Positions 42,343-50,601 of a stretch of 64,000 nt of DNA are shown piece after piece (position 1 is the stretch's first letter; each line of letters opens with the position of its first letter). The notes under the pieces were generated by a model. That model made no database searches. It saw nothing but the letters and a program-made list of their open reading frames with translations, and was not told where the DNA came from. Made by a program: the position numbers and the translations under genes. The stretch spans positions 1-64,000 of the forward strand of contig NZ_JARFYM010000016.1 in the NCBI RefSeq assembly GCF_030272705.1. Direction: 5' to 3'. The stretch comes from Rhizobium mayense (GTDB lineage Bacteria; Pseudomonadota; Alphaproteobacteria; Rhizobiales; Rhizobiaceae).

Positions 42343-42651
42343 TTAAAGATTGAGATCGAAGACCAACAGGCCGGCAAGGCCGCCATCGGTCGACGAGACG
42401 ATGCGCTCGCCGACAGCGACGTGTTCGGGATGCACGAGATAGGCGTCGCGTACTTCAGGGCTCTCGAACATCACCACGAAACCGTCAACGAAGCCGCCAT
42501 GCAACCCCTCCGGCGAGACATTCGGCCCGTATTTGACGTCGACGATGCCAGGAATGACCTGCCTCAGCGCAGCGACGGACTCGAAGAGCGCTTTCTTGTC
42601 ATCCTGTGTCATGGCGGATTTGAGCCTCATGAAAACGCAATGCAGGATCAT
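42343..42651 (-). CDS. Dabb-family (stress-responsive alpha/beta barrel) protein
   Basis: 102 residues of the Dabb dimeric barrel: MILHCVFMRLKSAMTQDDKK, GIVDVKYGPNVSPEGLHGGF and the VVMFESPEVRDAYLVHPEHV signature. GGGAGA precedes the ATG at 42651, so the longer frame is not used. Function unknown. The 318 bp upstream (42652-42969), up to the TetR gene, contain no gene I can support. Confidence 0.83.
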   Translation of the reverse strand: MILHCVFMRLKSAMTQDDKKALFESVAALRQVIPGIVDVKYGPNVSPEGLHGGFVDGFVVMFESPEVRDAYLVHPEHVAVGERIVSSTDGGLAGLLVFDLNL

Positions 42652-42969
42652 ATTTATCTCCCTAGCTGTTTTGGCGCAGCATAGAGAGAAAGGATCGATC
42701 GGCAAGACATCGCGCCGCCGACTTAGCGCTTTTCGGTGTTACCACAGCGACCGAAACGGGGCCCGTCGCGATCAAAGAGGTCGGCGGATCAGAACGCTCT
42801 TGAAGCCGATGAGATAGCGATACTCGTCTCGACTTTGCTTCTGCCCCAAGTTTTCGCAAGAAAACCTATTGCCTTTGATAAATGTAGAACCAAGACCTGT
42901 CCCCCAAAACTGGGGCCGCATCTCGATTGATGATCGGCTGAGATCGAGAGCAAGTTGCGACATCGGAGG

Positions 42970-43563
42970 CTATTCACTAGGCGTTTCGCAAGCAGTGTCG
43001 ATCAATATCCTTGCGATATTTTTCGCAGGCTGCGCCGCATTTGGCATATTCCGCACCTGGGCTGTAACGATGGCACCTTCTTTCAGCAGCGAGAGCTCCT
43101 CAGCGAGAGCCTTTGGATCGGCGGCACCGGCTGCTGCGGCTAGCTCGGTCAGATAGTCGACGATCAGTTGCTTATGCTCGGCCGCCGCCCGGTGCACCGG
43201 GTGGTCCGGCGAATCATATTCGCCTGCCGCTTTCATAAAAGCACAGCCGTGAAAGCCCAAAGCATTCAGTGCGCGCTCGCCGAACCAATCATCAAGGGCA
43301 TCGAAAAGCGCAAGAAGTCGTTCACGCGGCTTTTCGCTTGCCTGTTCGATCGAGCTAGTCAGCCACGCCCGAAACAGCTCGTCGCGCCGCTGAAGCGCCG
43401 CCAGGACGAGTTCGTCTTTAGAGCGGAAATGCTTGTAGAGGGTCATCTTCGCAACCCCCGCCTCAGCGAGAATCGTGTCGATGCCGGTGGCATGGAAGCC
43501 CCGTGTGTAGAAAAGGCGTAGAGCAGTGTCGACAAGCTCGTCGCGCTTTGAAGGTTTCGTCAT
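42970..43563 (-). CDS. TetR-family repressor
   Basis: 197 residues from the ATG at 43563. The TetR helix-turn-helix is at residues 5-50: DTALRLFYTRGFHATGIDTI, GVAKMTLYKHFRSKDELVLA. The ligand domain includes ERALNALGFHGCAFMKAAGE and a C-terminal LLKEGAIVTAQV. It is divergent from an exported alpha/beta hydrolase gene, and two matching operators lie between them, so it very probably represses that hydrolase and itself. Confidence 0.92.
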   Translation of the reverse strand: MTKPSKRDELVDTALRLFYTRGFHATGIDTILAEAGVAKMTLYKHFRSKDELVLAALQRRDELFRAWLTSSIEQASEKPRERLLALFDALDDWFGERALNALGFHGCAFMKAAGEYDSPDHPVHRAAAEHKQLIVDYLTELAAAAGAADPKALAEELSLLKEGAIVTAQVRNMPNAAQPAKNIARILIDTACETPSE

Positions 43564-43584
43564 CACTGTTACCGAACAAAAAAG

Positions 43585-43596
43585 ACAGACCTGTCT
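43585..43596. promoter_or_regulatory. TetR operator 1
   Basis: The 12-mer ACAGACCTGTCT at 43585-43596 lies in the dyad AGACAG-AC-CTGTCT, 22 bases upstream of the tetR ATG. The same 12-mer recurs at 43681. Confidence 0.75.
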
Positions 43597-43680
43597 ATCC
43601 ATATCGTAGAAATGAGCTGCGCGCAACAGTTCGGGCGAATGCCCATCGTGAAATAAAAATTTGATTGTCGATTGACATAT

Positions 43681-43694
43681 ACAGACCTGTCTGT
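43681..43694. promoter_or_regulatory. TetR operator 2
   Basis: ACAGAC-CT-GTCTGT is a perfect 6-bp dyad and shares the 12-mer ACAGACCTGTCT with operator 1. It lies 49 bases upstream of the hydrolase ATG. Confidence 0.78.
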
Positions 43695-43742
43695 CTATCT
43701 TTCCATCACGCCATGACGGCGTCGACCAAGAGGAGAAACAGC

Positions 43743-44852
43743 ATGATCCCGAAAGCCAAACCTGCCACCCGTTCTGATCCGGAACCGGTCCGTTCCCGTG
43801 CACCATCTCACGTGACGACAGTCGCAACCCGTATTCTGAAACTCACCACCATCATCGCTGGAGTTAGCATCATGACCCAATCCGTTTTCGCTCAAGACGC
43901 CGCCACCGATCAACACCTGGCTCCTGCAGTCCGTGGCTTTGTCGGGGAGCTCAACAAGAATGCGAGCCCGTTCTGGACATTGCCCGGCCCCCAGGTCCGC
44001 GCGGTGCTGACTGGGTTGCAAAAGCAGACACCGGTCGACGTTTCCGGGATAACGGTTTCCGAAAAGACCATTTCGCAAGACGGACGGAGCGTGAAGCTCT
44101 ACGTCGTCAAGCCTGACCACGTGAAGGGCAGCCTGCCGGTGGTTCTCTTCATTCACGGCGGTGTGTGGATCGCAGGTGACTTTGAAAACCACAAGCGGCT
44201 CGTCCGGGACATCGCCGTTGGCTCGGGCTCAGCCGTGGTATTTGTCGAATACACGCCCATTCCTGACGCCGTCTTCCCGACCCAGATCGAGGAGAGCTAT
44301 GCGGCCGCCAAGTGGGTCGCGGCCCACGGCGATGAAATCGGCGTCGACGGATCGCGGATGGCGGTGGCCGGCAACTCTGTCGGAGGCGACATGTCCGCGG
44401 CCCTGGCAATCATGGCGAAGGATCGCGGTGGCCCCAACTTCCGCTATCAAGCCCTGCTTATCCCTGCTGTGGATACGAATTTCGATACCAGCTCCTATGG
44501 AGAATTCGCAACAGGACGGTTTCTTTCCCGCGAGTTCATGGAATTCGGCTGGAACATCTATGCTCCCGACGAAAAGACCCGTGGCAATCCCTATGCGGCG
44601 CCGCTCCGTGCCTCTATCGAGCAGCTAAAGGGCCTACCTCCGGCGTTGGTGATCACCGCCGAAAACGATCCGCTCCGCGACGAGGGTGAGGCCTATGCAC
44701 GCAAGCTCGCGGATGCTGGTGTGTCGGTCACTGCCACGCGCTACAACGGCACAATCCATGACTTCGTATTGCTGAACGCCTTGCGCGACCAGCCCACGAC
44801 GAAGGCTGCGCTGGACCAAATCAACGCAGGCCTCCGCGAGCACCTCAAGTAA
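43743..44852 (+). CDS. Exported alpha/beta hydrolase (HSL/esterase family)
   Basis: 369 residues from the ATG behind AGGAGAA. A long basic N-terminus precedes a signal helix (LTTIIAGVSIMTQSVFAQ), so the enzyme should be periplasmic. The oxyanion motif HGG is in VVLFIHGGVWIAGDF, the nucleophile elbow is GNSVGGDMSAAL, the acid is in ITAENDPLRDEGEAY and the histidine in GTIHDFVLLN. This is the hormone-sensitive-lipase-like esterase family; the substrate is not known. It is expressed opposite a TetR gene through two shared operators, which suggests induction by a small molecule. Confidence 0.9.
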   Translation: MIPKAKPATRSDPEPVRSRAPSHVTTVATRILKLTTIIAGVSIMTQSVFAQDAATDQHLAPAVRGFVGELNKNASPFWTLPGPQVRAVLTGLQKQTPVDVSGITVSEKTISQDGRSVKLYVVKPDHVKGSLPVVLFIHGGVWIAGDFENHKRLVRDIAVGSGSAVVFVEYTPIPDAVFPTQIEESYAAAKWVAAHGDEIGVDGSRMAVAGNSVGGDMSAALAIMAKDRGGPNFRYQALLIPAVDTNFDTSSYGEFATGRFLSREFMEFGWNIYAPDEKTRGNPYAAPLRASIEQLKGLPPALVITAENDPLRDEGEAYARKLADAGVSVTATRYNGTIHDFVLLNALRDQPTTKAALDQINAGLREHLK

Positions 44853-44872
44853 CGCACCCGTCTGTTGCAACC

Positions 44873-44899
44873 AGGCCGGCGTCAAGCAAGCGCCGGCCT
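44873..44899 (+). terminator. Hairpin behind the hydrolase gene
   Basis: AGGCCGGCG and CGCCGGCCT pair perfectly over 9 bp with a 9-base loop. There is no T-run, but the position 21 bp behind the stop suggests transcript ending. Confidence 0.55.
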
Positions 44900-45006
44900 A
44901 GTTGACCAAAATGCCCACGTGCACGGTGGCCTTTGCCACTTAACTCTGAAATAGTTCCAGCTTCTGAATCCCACGGAAATCGCATGTTTACCACTGCGGA
45001 GGCCCA

Positions 45007-45291
45007 TCAGCCGGTGATGCGGAATCCTGTCGGCCTCTCCGCGAGTGTGGTCGGTTGCTTCTCGACACTGGAAACCGAAGCTCCGGGGGGGCCTTGCCAG
45101 AAACGTTCGATCATGGTCGAAACCGCAGTATTGGGTCCCGCTATCAAAGCGCGCACGGACCCATCCGGTTCGTTGCGCACCCAGCCTGCCAGACCGAGCC
45201 TCAGAGCCTCGTCGCGCGTCCAAACGCGGAAACTAACGCCCTGTACCCTACCGGTTATCCGTACCAGGGTAGCCTCACAATCATCGGACAC
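45007..45291 (-). CDS. acyP: Acylphosphatase
   Basis: 94 residues, the normal size of the family. The phosphate-binding loop is GRVQGVSFRVWTRDEA with the conserved arginine, and the catalytic asparagine is in LGLAGWVRNEPDGSVRALI. It hydrolyses acyl phosphates in the cytoplasm. It stands alone on the minus strand. Confidence 0.93.
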   Translation of the reverse strand: MSDDCEATLVRITGRVQGVSFRVWTRDEALRLGLAGWVRNEPDGSVRALIAGPNTAVSTMIERFWQGPPGASVSSVEKQPTTLAERPTGFRITG

Positions 45292-45402
45292 AGCAGCTTC
45301 CTATCCCGGCGGATTGAACGAAGAATAACGCAATTCAGGATCATAGGTCAGCCTGCTGGCATCGCCTAGAGGGACGGACAACAGGACAAGGTATCCGGCC
45401 GT

Positions 45403-46110
45403 TTATTTTCCACCGCACCTGGACGTCTGCCATCCGAGGATCGATTTGGCCTTGGCGTTCGAAACCGAGCCGCCATCTTCGACCACATTGAAGATGCCGA
45501 CCGCGCCGGTCTGCACCGCCAGCAGGGCGGCGCTCGCTGCATCCTCCACATAGAGATTGATCGCCCCGCTGGGTGCGTCGGCGCCGGTTCCCGGTCCATA
45601 GAGCAGGCCATATCGCAAAACCGCACCGGCAATACCCGCGGTCGTAAGGGTGAGTGCCTCGAGCGTGCGTATCGCGGTTGCGCCCTCCTGAAGCGGCGTT
45701 TCTTCCGTGATCTCGCCGGCGACGGTTTGATAGGACCAGGCAATGCTTTGCGAGATCATCCGCCTCGCGCCGGCCGCGACCGCGGCATCGACCAGATTCT
45801 TGGTTCCCACTTCACGAAGGCGGGCGTTTCGAATGCGCGCTTCCCCCATCTGTGCCGGATCGAGCCCGAATGGCAGATCGGTGAGCTGGTGGATGACGAT
45901 GTCGGGCTTTGCCTGCCGCAGCGCCGCCTCCAGAGCTTTGCCATCGAAAACATCGACCACCACAGGTGTCGCTCCGAGGGCGCGCAGGCTGTTGGCGCGC
46001 TCCGGCTTGCGGGTTGTACCGTGGACGGCAAAGCCCGCCTCGATCAGCATGGGGACAAGCTTGCGTCCGATCGCGCCGGTCGCGCCGGCAAGGAAAATGG
46101 TCTCGGCCAT
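45403..46110 (-). CDS. NAD(P)-dependent epimerase/dehydratase-like protein
   Basis: 235 residues of an atypical short-chain dehydrogenase. The Rossmann motif is FLAGATGAIGRKLVPMLIEA; the central segment has DIVIHQLTDLPFGLDPAQMG, and a catalytic-like tyrosine is in QSIAWSYQTVAGE. The C-terminus (from SNAKAKSILGWQTSRCGGK) ends earlier than in typical epimerases of 300 residues or more, so the substrate domain may be short or truncated. The start at 46110 matches the Rossmann fold. The MocR-like regulator upstream is on the same strand and may control it. Confidence 0.78.
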   Translation of the reverse strand: MAETIFLAGATGAIGRKLVPMLIEAGFAVHGTTRKPERANSLRALGATPVVVDVFDGKALEAALRQAKPDIVIHQLTDLPFGLDPAQMGEARIRNARLREVGTKNLVDAAVAAGARRMISQSIAWSYQTVAGEITEETPLQEGATAIRTLEALTLTTAGIAGAVLRYGLLYGPGTGADAPSGAINLYVEDAASAALLAVQTGAVGIFNVVEDGGSVSNAKAKSILGWQTSRCGGK

Positions 46111-46217
46111 TTGGGGCTCCCAGAAAGTCTGCATCTTTATTCGCCACGGTTTTTCCCATGCTCTTGGCCCGGAAACCAGATGCAAGAATTGCAGATTTGG
46201 CTAGGCCAAGATTGAAC

Positions 46218-47672
46218 TCAGACCTCGCGATCCGCCGCCATGCAGATGTCGTTGAGACGCGCTACAAGTGAGCGGGCCGTCTGTCTGCTTTCAAGATTGG
46301 TGAAGCCGAGCAATAGGCCGTCGTTCGATTGCTGCCCCATGTGCCAGAGCGACAGAGGCTGCAGACCGAAGCCCTCGGCCTGTGCCAACGCGGCTATCCT
46401 GCTTGCGGGTGCGCGATGGCCCTGGAACTGCATGACCAGATGCAGGCCCGCCGCAGGTGAATTTGTCGTAGCCCGATCACCGAAGACATCGCGCATGGCA
46501 TCGACCAGAAACTGGCGGCGCTCGGCATAAAGTGCCCGCATCTTCTTGAGATGGCGAACGAAATAGCCCTGCTCCATGAAATCAGCGATGACAGCTTGAT
46601 GAAACTCGGGGCAGCCGGCACTTGCAACGCGGCAGGCGCGCTCGAACACCTCTATCTCCGACTGAGGCACGACCAGATAGGCAAGCCGCAGCGCCGGATA
46701 GAGAACCTTGCTGAACGATCCGGTAAACAGGACGCGCTCGCCACGATCCATCGCCTTGAGCGACAGCGGCGGCCGGCGATTATATCGATACTCGCTGTCG
46801 TAATCGTCCTCGATGATCCAGCGCTGACCCTCCTCCGCCCATTTGAGCAGTTCGGCGCGACGCTCCATCGACATCATCACGCCGAGCGGACTTTGATTGG
46901 CCGGCGTGACGATGGCGAAGCGGGCATCGTGCGCAAGCCGCCTGCCCTCTTCCACAACCAGCCCATCCTGATCGACGGGAACGGGATGGAGCCTAGCATG
47001 CATGGAGCGCAGGAAATCCCGAGCGACCGGATAGCCGGGATCCTCGAACCACATGCCATTATCCGGGCGGTAAAGCGCGCGCATGATCAGTTCGAGGCTG
47101 GCACGATGACCTGCAGTCACAAAGACCTGCTCCGGCCGGCAGGCGATGCCGCGTGAAAACGCAAGATAGGCCGCGATGCGCTCGCGAAGGGCCATGAGGC
47201 CGGCTGGCTCGGGATAACCGAGCTGCCCCACGCCAAGTTGCCGCGAGCGGCGACTGACAAGTCTGTTCCAGGTCTTGCGCGGAAAGGCATCGAGAGCGGG
47301 AAGACCAAGCTGAAACGGCCTCACATTCGGTGATTGCTCGATCGGAATATGTTTTGTGGCTGAAGGCGGTGGCGCGCCTGCGTCCGGCGTCGGCAAGCGT
47401 GTGTCGACAAATGTGCCGGCAGCGCCGCGGAACACGACATATCCCTCTTCGGCAAGGATCTGATAGGCCAAGTTGATCGTTCCGCGCGACAAGCCAAGCT
47501 CGCTCGCGAGTGCTCGCACCGATGGCATCCGGTCGCCGGGTGCCAAACGGCCCTCGGCGATGGCGGTCTTGAAGCGGGCGCAGATCTGCAGGTAGATCGG
47601 ATGACGGTCCTCCTGCGAAAGCGCTGTGTCTTTCGCATGGTCCGAAGATGCCTGCTTCGCCATGACGGCCAT
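46218..47672 (-). CDS. MocR/PdxR-type regulator with aminotransferase domain
   Basis: 484 residues. A GntR winged helix (YLQICARFKTAIAEGRLAPG, LGLSRGTINLAYQILAEEGY) occupies residues 20-95. A linker joins it to a fold-type I aminotransferase-like domain in which the PLP lysine is in FTGSFSKVLYPALRLAY. MocR proteins are PLP-sensing regulators of pyridoxal, GABA, taurine or other amine pathways; the ligand here is unknown. The second ATG at 47663 is an alternative start. A double hairpin lies upstream. Confidence 0.9.
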   Translation of the reverse strand: MAVMAKQASSDHAKDTALSQEDRHPIYLQICARFKTAIAEGRLAPGDRMPSVRALASELGLSRGTINLAYQILAEEGYVVFRGAAGTFVDTRLPTPDAGAPPPSATKHIPIEQSPNVRPFQLGLPALDAFPRKTWNRLVSRRSRQLGVGQLGYPEPAGLMALRERIAAYLAFSRGIACRPEQVFVTAGHRASLELIMRALYRPDNGMWFEDPGYPVARDFLRSMHARLHPVPVDQDGLVVEEGRRLAHDARFAIVTPANQSPLGVMMSMERRAELLKWAEEGQRWIIEDDYDSEYRYNRRPPLSLKAMDRGERVLFTGSFSKVLYPALRLAYLVVPQSEIEVFERACRVASAGCPEFHQAVIADFMEQGYFVRHLKKMRALYAERRQFLVDAMRDVFGDRATTNSPAAGLHLVMQFQGHRAPASRIAALAQAEGFGLQPLSLWHMGQQSNDGLLLGFTNLESRQTARSLVARLNDICMAADREV

Positions 47673-47725
47673 ATTCCTGCATGTCGGGACTGCCGCCCCT
47701 TCTTACGATCTCGTGGCTACGGAGA

Positions 47726-47831
47726 CTAGAGCATCCCGCTTTCAGGTGGAACCACCTGAAAGCGGATAAGATGCTCTAGATTCAAAAGACGAGAGCGACC
47801 TTTGTGCGTTCAAATGAACGCACGGCGCTCT
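47726..47831. repeat. Double intergenic hairpin element
   Basis: First hairpin: outer arms CTAGAGCATC/GATGCTCTAG (10 bp), a 3' bulge ATAA, and a 14-bp inner perfect arm pair around CCGCTTTCAGGTGG with an AA turn. Second hairpin (47792-47831): outer AGAGCG/CGCTCT and inner GTGCGTTCA/TGAACGCAC. The azoreductase stop codon lies inside the second one, so it may also act as its terminator. Confidence 0.8.
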
Positions 47832-48433
47832 AGCCCGAAGACAGGATGGGCGGCAAGCTGCCGTTCGGCAAGGATGCGAGACTGTTCAGCCATATCCGGC
47901 CGCACCAATCCCTGCAGATGAATGAACTGCACGGTGTTGATGCCGATCGTCGCCAGAACATGGGTGAAATAGGACGAGAGATAATCAGGCTGCTTGGCAT
48001 GTGCTCCATGGTATACGCCGCCGGAACCGACGACGACGAGCGTCGGGCGATCCGCCAGCAGGCCGATTTTGTAGCCGTCCCTGTGCGTGAAGGTGCGGTT
48101 GACACGCAAGACATAATCGATCCAGAGCTTTAGCGACGCCGGCACGGTGAAATTGTGCATCGGCGTCGCGACGATCAGATAGTCGCAATCGATGAGTTCC
48201 TGAATCAATATTTCCGATTGCGCGAAAGCCGGCGCGTCGCGTTCCGCCCGTTGGACGACCGCGTCGGCGTAATCTTTGGTGATCGGTGAGGGATGCGTGG
48301 CGGAAAGATCGCGTTCGATCAGCCTGATATTGGCTTCGGATTCGAGAAGGTTGTCAGCCGCCTTTCTCGCCGTGGCATAGGCGCGCGAGGCCGAGCCAAG
48401 CGGGCTGGCATTGACGAGCAGGATGGTTTTCAT
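47810..48433 (-). CDS. azoR: FMN-dependent NADH-azoreductase
   Basis: 207 residues with the flavodoxin-like fold of AzoR: ILLVNASPLGSASRAYA (FMN phosphate loop), ATPMHNFTVPASLKLWIDYV (the characteristic PMYNF-like motif, here PMHNF) and VVVGSGGVYHG. The family are FMN quinone and azo-dye reductases using NADH. Its ATG overlaps the stop of the upstream GNAT gene as ATGA, so the two are one transcript. Confidence 0.93.
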   Translation of the reverse strand: MKTILLVNASPLGSASRAYATARKAADNLLESEANIRLIERDLSATHPSPITKDYADAVVQRAERDAPAFAQSEILIQELIDCDYLIVATPMHNFTVPASLKLWIDYVLRVNRTFTHRDGYKIGLLADRPTLVVVGSGGVYHGAHAKQPDYLSSYFTHVLATIGINTVQFIHLQGLVRPDMAEQSRILAERQLAAHPVFGLERRAFI

Positions 48434-48867
48434 GCTCCGGCCTCCTCAAGTTGCTGGCCAAAGTGTAGACCCCGCGCCAGGAGGCCATTGCGGAAATAGA
48501 AGCGCTGCGCCAGCGAGTTGGCGAGCCCGGTGTCGAGCACGAGCATGGCCCGACCATCGGCTTTCGCCAGCATGCGAACCTGCTCGATCAAGCCCTCGCC
48601 GAGTCTGGAGCGCTGGTGGGACTGGCGAACCACAAGGTCGTCGATATAGGTGAACCTTCCGTAGATCAGGTTTTCAAGATGGCGGTAGCCGGCGAGCCCC
48701 GATAGTTCATCGTCCTGCCATACACCCAACAGCCGATATCCATCCCGCTGCTGGCGCTGGACGCGTTCACGATAAATATTGGCGTCTTCGATTTGTGGTC
48801 GCAGCTCGCGCATAACCGCAAAGCTTTTCACAATATCGTCTGCGCTTTCGATGTGCCTGTAGATCAT
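48430..48867 (-). CDS. GNAT acetyltransferase
   Basis: 145 residues, start at the ATG 48867. The GNAT core is FTYIDDLVVRQSHQRSRLGE with motif A (RQSHQRSRLG), then MLVLDTGLANSLAQRFYFRN (motif B, ending YFRNGLL). It is coupled by ATGA to the azoreductase gene. The acceptor is unknown. Confidence 0.86.
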   Translation of the reverse strand: MIYRHIESADDIVKSFAVMRELRPQIEDANIYRERVQRQQRDGYRLLGVWQDDELSGLAGYRHLENLIYGRFTYIDDLVVRQSHQRSRLGEGLIEQVRMLAKADGRAMLVLDTGLANSLAQRFYFRNGLLARGLHFGQQLEEAGA

Positions 48868-49008
48868 GTTGGCTCTCGCTGAATTGAGACAGACAAGAGC
48901 TACGCTTCCTATGGCCCGGTCGACAGAACCAAAAAGCGAAAAACGCAATGGGCCAAGACCGAGCTACACCAGCGCGACACATGCCTCACATTCATTTATG
49001 GCGGAAAG

Positions 49009-49449
49009 CTATTTCCGTTTGAAAGGCTCCATGCCCTTGCGCGCCAGTTCGTCGGCCCGCTCGTTTTCCGGGTGGCCCGCATGGCCTTTGATCCAATGCA
49101 GCGTCACCTTGTGACGGTTATAGGCCTCATCGAGCGCCTGCCACAGCTCGGCGTTCTTCACCGGCTTCTTGTCGGCGGTTTTCCAGCCGTTCTTCTTCCA
49201 GCCGAAGATCCACTTGGTAATGCCGTCCTTGACGTAGACGCTGTCGGTGTAGAGATCGACCTCGCATGGCGTCTTGAGCGCGCCCAAGGCCGAGATCGCC
49301 GCCATCAGCTCCATGCGGTTGTTGGTCGTCTCCGCCTCGCCGCCAGAAAGCTCCTTTTCAACGTCGCCATAACGCAGCACCGCGCCCCAGCCGCCTGGAC
49401 CGGGATTGCCGGAGCAGGCCCCGTCGGTAAAGATATCGACGTGCTTCAT
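49009..49449 (-). CDS. rnhA: Ribonuclease HI
   Basis: 146 residues. The acidic active site is complete: FTDGACSGNPGPGGWG (first Asp), TTNNRMELMAAISAL (Glu), LYTDSVYVKDGI (Asp) and the C-terminal HPENERADELARKG (Asp). The basic protrusion IFGWKKNGWKTADKKPVKN is present. It degrades RNA in RNA-DNA hybrids. Its start overlaps the thrB stop by 4 bases. Confidence 0.97.
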   Translation of the reverse strand: MKHVDIFTDGACSGNPGPGGWGAVLRYGDVEKELSGGEAETTNNRMELMAAISALGALKTPCEVDLYTDSVYVKDGITKWIFGWKKNGWKTADKKPVKNAELWQALDEAYNRHKVTLHWIKGHAGHPENERADELARKGMEPFKRK

Positions 49450-50411
49450 GCGTTGAGCCCGTATTCGGCGCTGGAGGCGATCTGGCGATGGAAGCGCAGC
49501 TTGCGCAGATATTCGATCGGGTCTTTCTTAGTGACCAAGGCGCCCGCCGGCGTCGTCAGCCAATCGTAGAGGCGGGTCAGGAAGAAGCGCAGCGCCGAGC
49601 CACGCGACAGCGTCGGCAGAGCGGCGATTTCGGCGGCGTCCAGCGGCCGTACGCTCTGATAACCTTCCAAAAGCGCCATGCCCCTGGTGATGTTATAAGC
49701 GCCATCCTTCTCGAAGCACCAGGCGTTGAGGCAGATCGAGACATCATAGGCGAGCAGATCGTTGCAGGCGAAATAGAAATCGATCAGGCCGGAAAGCTCG
49801 TCGCCGAGGAAGAAGACGTTATCCGGAAACAGATCGGCATGGATGACGCCGTCCGGCAGGTCTTTCGGCCAATGGCTGCCAAGGAAATCGAGCTCGGCGC
49901 GGATCTCGTCCTGCAGGCCGGGCTCGACCTCGTCGGCGCGCGCTTCCGATTTTTCCCAAAGCCCCTGCCAGCCTTCAAGCGACAGCGCATTCGGCCGCTT
50001 GATGGCGAAGCCTTCGCCGGCGACATGCATCGCAGCCAGCGCCTTGCCGACCTCACGGCAATGCCTTGCCTCGGGCTTGCGCAGCCACATGCCCTCAAGG
50101 AAGGAGATCAACGCGGCCGGGCGGCCGGAGAGATTGCCAAGCAGCGCGCCGTCCTTGCGCGGCAGAGGCAATGGGCAGGAAAGGCCGCGGCTTGCCAGAT
50201 GTTGCATCAGGCCGAGGAAAAACGGCAGATCGCCTTTCTCCACGCGCTTCTCATAGAGCGTCAGGATCAACGGTTCGCGCGACGTATGCAGCAGGAAGTT
50301 GGAGTTTTCGACGCCCTCGGCGATGCCCTTATAGGAGAGCAATGTACCAACGTCATATTCCGTCAGGAACCACTTCAGATCGTCTTCGGTAATATCGGTA
50401 TAAACGGCCAC
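49446..50411 (-). CDS. thrB: Homoserine kinase, ThrB type II (APH-like)
   Basis: 321 residues of the aminoglycoside-phosphotransferase-like ThrB found in Rhizobiales. The glycine-rich start is YKGIAEGVENSNFLLHT. The catalytic Brenner motif is VIHADLFPDNVFF and the metal Asp is in SGLIDFYFACND. It phosphorylates homoserine; the next enzyme, threonine synthase, is at 27707 in this window. It overlaps rnhA by ATGA, forming the conserved ispH-thrB-rnhA order. Confidence 0.95.
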   Translation of the reverse strand: MAVYTDITEDDLKWFLTEYDVGTLLSYKGIAEGVENSNFLLHTSREPLILTLYEKRVEKGDLPFFLGLMQHLASRGLSCPLPLPRKDGALLGNLSGRPAALISFLEGMWLRKPEARHCREVGKALAAMHVAGEGFAIKRPNALSLEGWQGLWEKSEARADEVEPGLQDEIRAELDFLGSHWPKDLPDGVIHADLFPDNVFFLGDELSGLIDFYFACNDLLAYDVSICLNAWCFEKDGAYNITRGMALLEGYQSVRPLDAAEIAALPTLSRGSALRFFLTRLYDWLTTPAGALVTKKDPIEYLRKLRFHRQIASSAEYGLNA

Positions 50412-50453
50412 GAATTATTCCCTGCTTGATATACTGGCCACCGCAGCCACCCG

Positions 50454-50594
50454 CCCTCGTGGTTCGAGACGGCCCTGCGGGCCTCCTCACCATGAGGGCT
50501 GATCTTTGGTGCCTGGCGAAACTATCTCCGCCTCATCCTGAGTTGCCCCGGCGATGCAGCGTCAGCGCATTCGGCCGGGCCTCGAAGGACGAGG
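50454..50594. repeat. Mosaic intergenic element with two palindromic halves (RIME-like)
   Basis: The first half has CCCTC-GTGGT and ACCAT-GAGGG arms enclosing a perfect GGCCC-TGC-GGGCC hairpin. The second half has CCTCATCCTGAG facing CTCGAAGGACGAGG. Such paired palindromes with CCTCA/GAGG ends are typical of rhizobial intergenic mosaic elements. The exact family could not be confirmed from sequence alone. It fills the 190-bp gap between thrB and ispH. Confidence 0.7.
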
Positions 50595-50601
50595 TGTTCC
50601 T

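Noticed and set aside
42652..42969. Several 60-codon frames between the Dabb and TetR genes
   Set aside because: No ribosome sites or domains; may be decayed sequence but no parent gene could be recognised.
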